Positions 40,484 to 45,447 of a stretch of DNA of 45,447 nucleotides are shown one piece after another (the stretch's first letter is position 1; the number at the start of each line of letters is the position of its first letter). Source of the DNA: Campylobacteraceae bacterium (GTDB lineage Bacteria; Campylobacterota; Campylobacteria; Campylobacterales; Sulfurospirillaceae); NCBI GenBank assembly GCA_027050775.1, contig JALUBH010000045.1:1-45447 (forward strand). Direction: 5' to 3'. The notes below the pieces were generated by a model. It was given only the letters and a program-made list of their open reading frames with translations, had not been told where the DNA came from and made no database searches. The translations under genes and the position numbers were made by a program.

Positions 40484-41815
40484 ATGCCATATACACCACA
40501 TACAAAAGACGATGTGAGCCGTATGCTCACTCAAATAGGCATAGAAGATGAGAGTGAACTTTTTAAATCAATTCCGCAAGAATTAAGAGCAAAAAGTTTC
40601 GATTTAGCGCAGGGGCTTAGCGAATTTGAAGTTTATGAAAACCTCAAAGAGATGGCTAGTAAAAATGATACTTCAAAAGCCTGCTTTTTAGGTGGTGGTT
40701 ATTATGACCATGTCATCCCATCGGCAGTAGATGCGCTCTCAGGTAGGAGTGAATTTTATACGGCATATACTCCCTATCAGGCGGAGGCTTCACAAGGCAC
40801 TCTTCAAGCACTGTATGAGTATCAAAGCTTGATTTGTGAATTGACAAATATGGAGGTGACAAACGCCTCTATGTATGATGGTGGTTCAGCCATGGCAGAA
40901 GCCGCTTTGATGGCCATAAGAATCACAAGACGAAATAAAATCATAGTTGACAGTGGCGTAAATCCGATATATATAGAGATTTTAAAGACATATCTTGCCT
41001 ACCACGACATAGAGCTTGTACTTATGCAAGCAAAAGGTGATGGAGTTGATGTGGATGAATTAAAATCCTTGATTGATGATAAAACAGCTGCTTATATCTT
41101 TCAAAATCCAAACTTCTTTGGCTCCATAGGAGATTATTCACAGATAGTAGAAGCTCTACATGTAAACAAATCTCTTGCCATCATGAGTGCTTATCCTATA
41201 GCACTTGGCGTGCTTAAAACTCCGGGTGAACTGGATGCAGATATATATTGTGGTGACGGACAGAGCCTTGGAAACTATCTTGGTTTCGGAGGTCCTAGTT
41301 TTGGGATACTAGCCACTAAGCAAAAGTATGTAAGAAATCTTCCCGGAAGAATCGTGGGGCTTACAAATGACAGAAATGACAAGCGAGCATTTGTCTTGAC
41401 CCTTCAAGCAAGAGAGCAGCACATAAGGCGACAAAAAGCGACTTCAAATATATGTAGCAACCAAAATCTTATGACTCTAAGAGCGACTATATTTATGTCT
41501 CTTTTGGGAAAAGACGGTTTTAAGAAACTCGCACTTCAAAACTATAACAATGCTGACTATCTAAAGAGTGAACTAGGAAAGCTTCCAAATATAAAAATCT
41601 TCAACCAAAGCCCGACTTTTAATGAATTTGTTGTGGAGCTACCTATCGGATGTGACGAATTTTTGGACAAGATGAGTCAAAAGGGCTTTTTCGCCGGACT
41701 AAAACTAGACAATCTATATGAAAACTTTGAAAACAGAGTGCTTATAAGTGTGACCGAAAAGAGAACAAAGGCACAGATGGACAGCTTCGTTGCGAGCGTA
41801 AAGGAGATATTATGA
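40484..41815 (+). CDS. gcvPA: Glycine decarboxylase subunit 1 (P protein, alpha)
   Basis: 443 residues, the two-subunit form of P protein. G-G-G-Y-Y-D-H near 67, P-Y-Q-A-E-A-S-Q-G-T-L-Q near 95, D-G-G-S-A-M-A-E-A near 128, and R-R-Q-K-A-T-S-N-I-C-S-N-Q near 317 match GcvPA. It partners GcvPB, which holds the PLP, to decarboxylate glycine. Starts 9 bases after gcvH; its last codons overlap the gcvPB start by 4 bases. Confidence 0.94.
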   Translation: MPYTPHTKDDVSRMLTQIGIEDESELFKSIPQELRAKSFDLAQGLSEFEVYENLKEMASKNDTSKACFLGGGYYDHVIPSAVDALSGRSEFYTAYTPYQAEASQGTLQALYEYQSLICELTNMEVTNASMYDGGSAMAEAALMAIRITRRNKIIVDSGVNPIYIEILKTYLAYHDIELVLMQAKGDGVDVDELKSLIDDKTAAYIFQNPNFFGSIGDYSQIVEALHVNKSLAIMSAYPIALGVLKTPGELDADIYCGDGQSLGNYLGFGGPSFGILATKQKYVRNLPGRIVGLTNDRNDKRAFVLTLQAREQHIRRQKATSNICSNQNLMTLRATIFMSLLGKDGFKKLALQNYNNADYLKSELGKLPNIKIFNQSPTFNEFVVELPIGCDEFLDKMSQKGFFAGLKLDNLYENFENRVLISVTEKRTKAQMDSFVASVKEIL

Positions 41816-43266
41816 GTGCTACTATATTTGAAAAATCACATCTTGGCAGAGCTGGAATAAATCTTCCAAAACAGCAGGTAAGTGATGCTCCAACTCTAAA
41901 CAGAGAGCTTTTAAGAAGTGAAAAAGCAAAATTGCCCGAGCTTAGTGAATTTGATGTGGTAAGGCACTTTACAAATCTTTCAAAAAAGAACTTCTCTATC
42001 GATTCAAATTTTTATCCGCTTGGAAGCTGTACTATGAAGTACAATCCAAAAGTAGAAGAGAGAGTAGGGGCGCTTGATGGTTTTGCAAATCTTCACCCTC
42101 ATCACATCACAAACAACAAACCAGAGTTCATGCAAGGTGCGCTTGAGAGTTTGAAGATTTTGGAAGATGATTTAAAAGAGATAACAGGTATGGATGCTTT
42201 TACTCTAACACCAGAAGCAGGAGCTCACGGCGAGATGACAGGCATCATGCTAATAGGTGCTTACCACAAAAAAAGAGGAAATAAAAAGAGGTATGTCATC
42301 GTTCCAGACTCATCACACGGAACAAACCCGGCGACTGCCGCGATGGTTGACTTTGAAGTTATCACAGTCAAATCTGATAAAAATGGTGCTATGGATGTAG
42401 AGGCTTTTAAAGAGGTCATAAGTGATGAGGTAGCGGCCGTGATGATGACTGTACCAAACACGGTGGGACTCTTTAATCCTGGCATAAAAGAGATTTGCGA
42501 TATTGCTCACGAACATGATGCTTTGATGTATTATGACGGAGCAAATCTAAATGCTATCCTAGGTCTTATTCGTCCAGGAGATATAGGATTTGATGTGGTT
42601 CATCTAAACTTGCACAAAACTTTTGCAACTCCTCATGGCGGCGGTGGTCCCGGAGCAGGTCCTGTTGGTGTCAGAGAGCATTTGGTAGAATTTTTGCCAC
42701 AACTCAGAGTTGGATATGAAGATGGAAAGGGGTATTTTCTGAAAGACAAAAGTCCTGATTCTATAGGTAGAATTTCACCATTTTTCGGCAACTATCTTGT
42801 GATGTTAAGAGCCTTGGTGTATATGCAGACTCTTGGCCGTGAGGGCATGATAAATGTCAGTAAAAAAGCAGTTTTAAATGCAAATTATGTACTTGCAAAA
42901 TTGAAAGATTATTTGGATGTACCTTACGATACATTTTGTATGCACGAGTGCGTTTTGAGTGCAGAATCACTATATAAAAAATACCATGTAAGCACACTTG
43001 ATATCGCCAAGTATCTATTGGATTTTGGTCTTCATGCGCCGACTATCTACTTTCCGTTGATAGTGCATGAAGCCATCATGATAGAGCCGACCGAGACTGA
43101 AAATATAGACTCTATAGACTATTTTTGCCAAAAAGTTATAGATGCAGTAGAGTTAGCCAAAAGCAATCCTGAAGCATTTAAAGAGTTTCCAAAAACCCTG
43201 CCGATAAGCAGAGCAGACGAAACAAAAGCAGCAAGAAGTTTAAATATAAGATGGCAACAAGACTAG
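41812..43266 (+). CDS. gcvPB: Glycine decarboxylase subunit 2 (P protein, beta)
   Basis: 484 residues. P-L-G-S-C-T-M-K-Y-N-P-K near 72, E-A-G-A-H-G-E-M-T-G near 136, P-D-S-S-H-G-T-N-P-A near 165, and the PLP-binding Lys in L-N-L-H-K-T-F-A-T-P-H-G-G-G-G-P near 267. It carries out the PLP-dependent step and passes the carbon to GcvH. No gcvL (dihydrolipoyl dehydrogenase) is in the window, as is common since it is shared with other complexes. Confidence 0.94.
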   Translation: MSATIFEKSHLGRAGINLPKQQVSDAPTLNRELLRSEKAKLPELSEFDVVRHFTNLSKKNFSIDSNFYPLGSCTMKYNPKVEERVGALDGFANLHPHHITNNKPEFMQGALESLKILEDDLKEITGMDAFTLTPEAGAHGEMTGIMLIGAYHKKRGNKKRYVIVPDSSHGTNPATAAMVDFEVITVKSDKNGAMDVEAFKEVISDEVAAVMMTVPNTVGLFNPGIKEICDIAHEHDALMYYDGANLNAILGLIRPGDIGFDVVHLNLHKTFATPHGGGGPGAGPVGVREHLVEFLPQLRVGYEDGKGYFLKDKSPDSIGRISPFFGNYLVMLRALVYMQTLGREGMINVSKKAVLNANYVLAKLKDYLDVPYDTFCMHECVLSAESLYKKYHVSTLDIAKYLLDFGLHAPTIYFPLIVHEAIMIEPTETENIDSIDYFCQKVIDAVELAKSNPEAFKEFPKTLPISRADETKAARSLNIRWQQD

Positions 43267-43281
43267 TTTTAGGTTTTACCT

Positions 43282-44673
43282 ATGTATGAACAATTACAAA
43301 CTGATAAAAATCAGATAAACGATATCATTGATTACTTTTGTAACTACTCAAAAGAAAAATTAGCTCATTTTGATGAGAGAGATGTAGGCATAAAGCAGAT
43401 AGACTTTGGCATAGAGCCTCTTAGCAAAAATGGTATCGGTTTGTTCAATTCTTTAGAAAAGTTTAAAAACAGATATGAAAAGTATTTGAGTGCTAGCATG
43501 GGAGCTAGGTATTTTGGTTTTGTAACCGGTGGCTCTACTCCTGCGGCACTCATCGGTGATTGGATAAGCGCACTATATGACAACAATGTAGCAAACTTAA
43601 AAGAGTCGAGCTCTAGTCACATCACACTAGAAACCTTGCAACTGCTCAAAAATCTATTTGGATTGCATGATGCGTTTGATGGGGTTTTTGTCAGTGGTGC
43701 TACGATGTCAAATTTTGTGGGGCTAGCAACTGCAAGGCAGTGGATCGGAAAACATTATGCCAAAGATATCGCAAATGATGGCTTGCAAAACTTACCGGAG
43801 CCTATCAATATATATAGTGCTTCCCCGCACTCTAGCATATATAAATCATTATCTATGTTGGGATTAGGCAAAACATCACTGAAAAAAGTCCAAACATATA
43901 AGCAGAGTGAGTCAATCGATATAGAAGATTTAAAAAGACATTTAGAAATGCAGGGCAACAAACCTTGTATCATTGTCGCAAATTGCGGGACAGTCAATAC
44001 TGTTAGTTTTGATAACTTAAAAGAGATATCTAAACTTAGAAAAAAATATACTTTTTGGTTACATGTAGATGCTGCATTTGGTGGATTTGCTAGGTGTTCA
44101 ACAAAATATAGGCACTTGATAGAAAATTTGGAAGATGCCGACTCTATCACTATAGATGCACATAAATGGCTCAATGTTCCCTATGATAGTGCGATGCACT
44201 TCACAAAGCATCTAAGATTACAATTTGAAGTTTTTCAAAATGCTGCAGCCTATTTGGACCCAGATTTTTCAAACGATAACTATGTGCACCTAACGCCTGA
44301 AAATTCACAAAGGATGAGGGCTTTGCCTGTATGGTTTTCACTAAATGCTTACGGTAAAAAAGGCTATGAAGAGATAGTGGATAGAAATTGTGCTCTAGCG
44401 TATAGTTTAGGTGAGAAAATCAAAACTTCAAAGAAATTTATACTCTTGCATGAAGTGATATTAAATGGAGTTTTGTTTACTTTAAGTAAAGATAACACAA
44501 CAAGCCAAAGTATCAATGAATTTGTCAGCAAAATCAAAGAAACAGGTAAGATTTTTATCACTCCAAGTCTCTATAAAAACCAACCTTGTCTCAGGATTTC
44601 TATCTCAAATTGGCAAACAACACAAAAAGATATAGAAATAGCTTGGGAGACTTTAAACAATACACCATGCTAA
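43282..44673 (+). CDS. PLP-dependent group II amino-acid decarboxylase
   Basis: 463 residues. The family pattern is clear: G-A-R-Y-F-G-F-V-T-G-G-S-T-P-A near 72, S-G-A-T-M-S-N near 137, S-P-H-S-S-I-Y-K-S near 178, H-V-D-A-A-F-G-G-F near 254, and the Schiff-base Lys in T-I-D-A-H-K-W-L-N near 290. Members decarboxylate aromatic amino acids, glutamate or others; the substrate cannot be told from the sequence. It starts 15 bases after gcvPB and overlaps the lipoate ligase gene, so it seems part of the glycine-cleavage operon although its substrate is not obviously linked. Confidence 0.88.
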   Translation: MYEQLQTDKNQINDIIDYFCNYSKEKLAHFDERDVGIKQIDFGIEPLSKNGIGLFNSLEKFKNRYEKYLSASMGARYFGFVTGGSTPAALIGDWISALYDNNVANLKESSSSHITLETLQLLKNLFGLHDAFDGVFVSGATMSNFVGLATARQWIGKHYAKDIANDGLQNLPEPINIYSASPHSSIYKSLSMLGLGKTSLKKVQTYKQSESIDIEDLKRHLEMQGNKPCIIVANCGTVNTVSFDNLKEISKLRKKYTFWLHVDAAFGGFARCSTKYRHLIENLEDADSITIDAHKWLNVPYDSAMHFTKHLRLQFEVFQNAAAYLDPDFSNDNYVHLTPENSQRMRALPVWFSLNAYGKKGYEEIVDRNCALAYSLGEKIKTSKKFILLHEVILNGVLFTLSKDNTTSQSINEFVSKIKETGKIFITPSLYKNQPCLRISISNWQTTQKDIEIAWETLNNTPC

Positions 44674-45302
44674 ACTTTAAAAATGAGTGGAGATTTATCG
44701 ATAGTCCAAAAATGAGCGCAAAAGCCAATATGGACTTCGATAAATCTTTGCTAGAGAACTTCGACGGCACACCTGTATTTCGACTATATAGTTGGGAAGA
44801 TAACTCTTTTACGATAGGAAGATTTCAAAAGCTAGAAGAGATACAAAATATCGAGAGATTTGGCACAAACTATGCCAAACGCATGACAGGTGGAGGTCTT
44901 TTGCTACACGGTTTTGATGTCTCCTACTCCATAGTTTTATCCATAAGTCAGCTAGGACGAAGAGGCGTAAAAGAGAGCTATGAATTTTTGTGCCAATTTA
45001 TACTAAACTTCTACAAAGATTTAGGTTTTGAGCCTGCATGGGCAAAGGATACACTGCCAAACTCTTTATCTAAAAGCCCTTTTTGCCAAGAGGGTTTTGA
45101 GCCATACGACATCATAATCAATGGCAAAAAAATAGGCGGAAACGCCCAAAAAAGAACAAAAAGCCTAATCCTCCAACACGGTTCAATCCCCTTGCGAAAA
45201 GACAAAAGAAAATACAGCGGATACTCTTTGGAAGAACTAGGAATCGAGTTAAGCGAAAAAGAGACAAAAGAGAGACTATTGAAAAGTTTCAAAGAGTTGT
45301 AA
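44667..45302 (+). CDS. Lipoate-protein ligase A family protein
   Basis: 211 residues from the ATG at 44667, which overlaps the decarboxylase stop (ATGCTAA). The frame is open further upstream but nothing there matches. The BPL/LplA fold is shown by K-R-M-T-G-G-G-L-L-L-H near 74 (lipoate-binding loop), D-V-S-Y-S near 88 and the catalytic Lys in I-N-G-K-K-I-G-G-N-A-Q-K near 152. It attaches or transfers lipoate to carrier proteins; position after gcv genes points to GcvH as substrate. No separate LplA C-terminal domain is present, so it may be a LipM/LipL-type transferase. The remaining 145 bases to the window end are AT-rich and show no gene. Confidence 0.88.
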   Translation: MLNFKNEWRFIDSPKMSAKANMDFDKSLLENFDGTPVFRLYSWEDNSFTIGRFQKLEEIQNIERFGTNYAKRMTGGGLLLHGFDVSYSIVLSISQLGRRGVKESYEFLCQFILNFYKDLGFEPAWAKDTLPNSLSKSPFCQEGFEPYDIIINGKKIGGNAQKRTKSLILQHGSIPLRKDKRKYSGYSLEELGIELSEKETKERLLKSFKEL

Positions 45303-45447
45303 AACTGAGGTGAGACTTATAATTTTAAAACAGACACTTTGTCCTTTTAATGCATATATTCAAGTATTAACGCCCAATATATACTTTTTAACCGTAATTA
45401 TACAAGTAAAAACATTAGATTTCAAGCAACATATGGGTAATAATCAA

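Noticed and set aside
1-45447. CRISPR arrays, tRNA and rRNA genes
   Set aside because: No regularly spaced direct repeats of 24-40 bases and no cloverleaf or rRNA-like conserved segment were seen by eye on either strand; a dedicated scan was not possible.

Overview
The window looks like chromosomal DNA of a member of the Campylobacterota (Epsilonproteobacteria), probably a free-living relative of Sulfurimonas, Sulfuricurvum or Sulfurospirillum. The reasons are: AT-rich coding, a fused IspDF enzyme, an HP1021-type orphan response regulator with Ser in place of the phospho-acceptor Asp, the long epsilon-type DapD, and the order mrp / ispDF / HP1021-like / Sat-like / pgpA, which from memory matches Campylobacter jejuni Cj1606-Cj1610. 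The genus is inference.

Bases 1 to about 5,900 are an accessory region. The end of an IS3-family element is fused to a 5'-truncated RloC/PrrC-like ATPase gene with a zinc-hook CxxC. Next comes what reads as an integron gene cassette: two small genes (one a DUF2321 zinc-ribbon protein) bounded by two long, GC-rich, attC-like structured repeats. Then follow remnants of a PIN toxin, a possible BrnT toxin and an internally deleted IS110 transposase, with a Cro/CI-type regulator and an AT-rich lipoprotein gene of unknown function between them.

Bases 5,900 to 25,400 are mostly housekeeping. They hold an AroQ-type chorismate mutase; a minus-strand suf operon (sufB-C-D-E-T, no sufS) behind a promoter overlapped by a 27-bp inverted repeat; an RhlE-like DEAD-box helicase; a candidate orphan small RNA; phnA, an HI0933-type flavoprotein, a DUF4197 protein and proC; modE; pgpA, a divergent ATP-sulfurylase-like gene, the HP1021-like regulator and ispDF; mrp; a NYN/OST-HTH protein; dapD; and an ABC-F ATPase.

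Bases 25,400 to 34,000 hold galU and a minus-strand peptide ABC transporter operon (substrate-binding protein, two permeases, two ATPases), continuing into a DUF2333-like membrane protein and a gene that ordinary ORF calling misses: an 81-residue SelW/Rdx-like protein with an in-frame UGA in a C-x-x-U motif and a SECIS-like hairpin at the right distance. Divergent from the operon is a dipeptide (Ala-Glu) epimerase gene broken by a one-base frameshift, which suggests the transporter feeds murein-peptide recycling.

Bases 34,000 to 45,447 hold a MOSC protein and a HIT protein with overlapping 3' ends, a large membrane cyclic-di-GMP protein with two different periplasmic binding domains, and a glycine cleavage cluster (gcvT, gcvH, gcvPA, gcvPB) followed by a PLP-dependent decarboxylase and a lipoate-protein ligase that probably lipoylates GcvH.

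A 14-bp palindrome, CTCTACATGTAGAG, recurs inside unrelated genes and looks like a highly iterated palindrome of this genome. I saw no tRNA, rRNA or CRISPR array.
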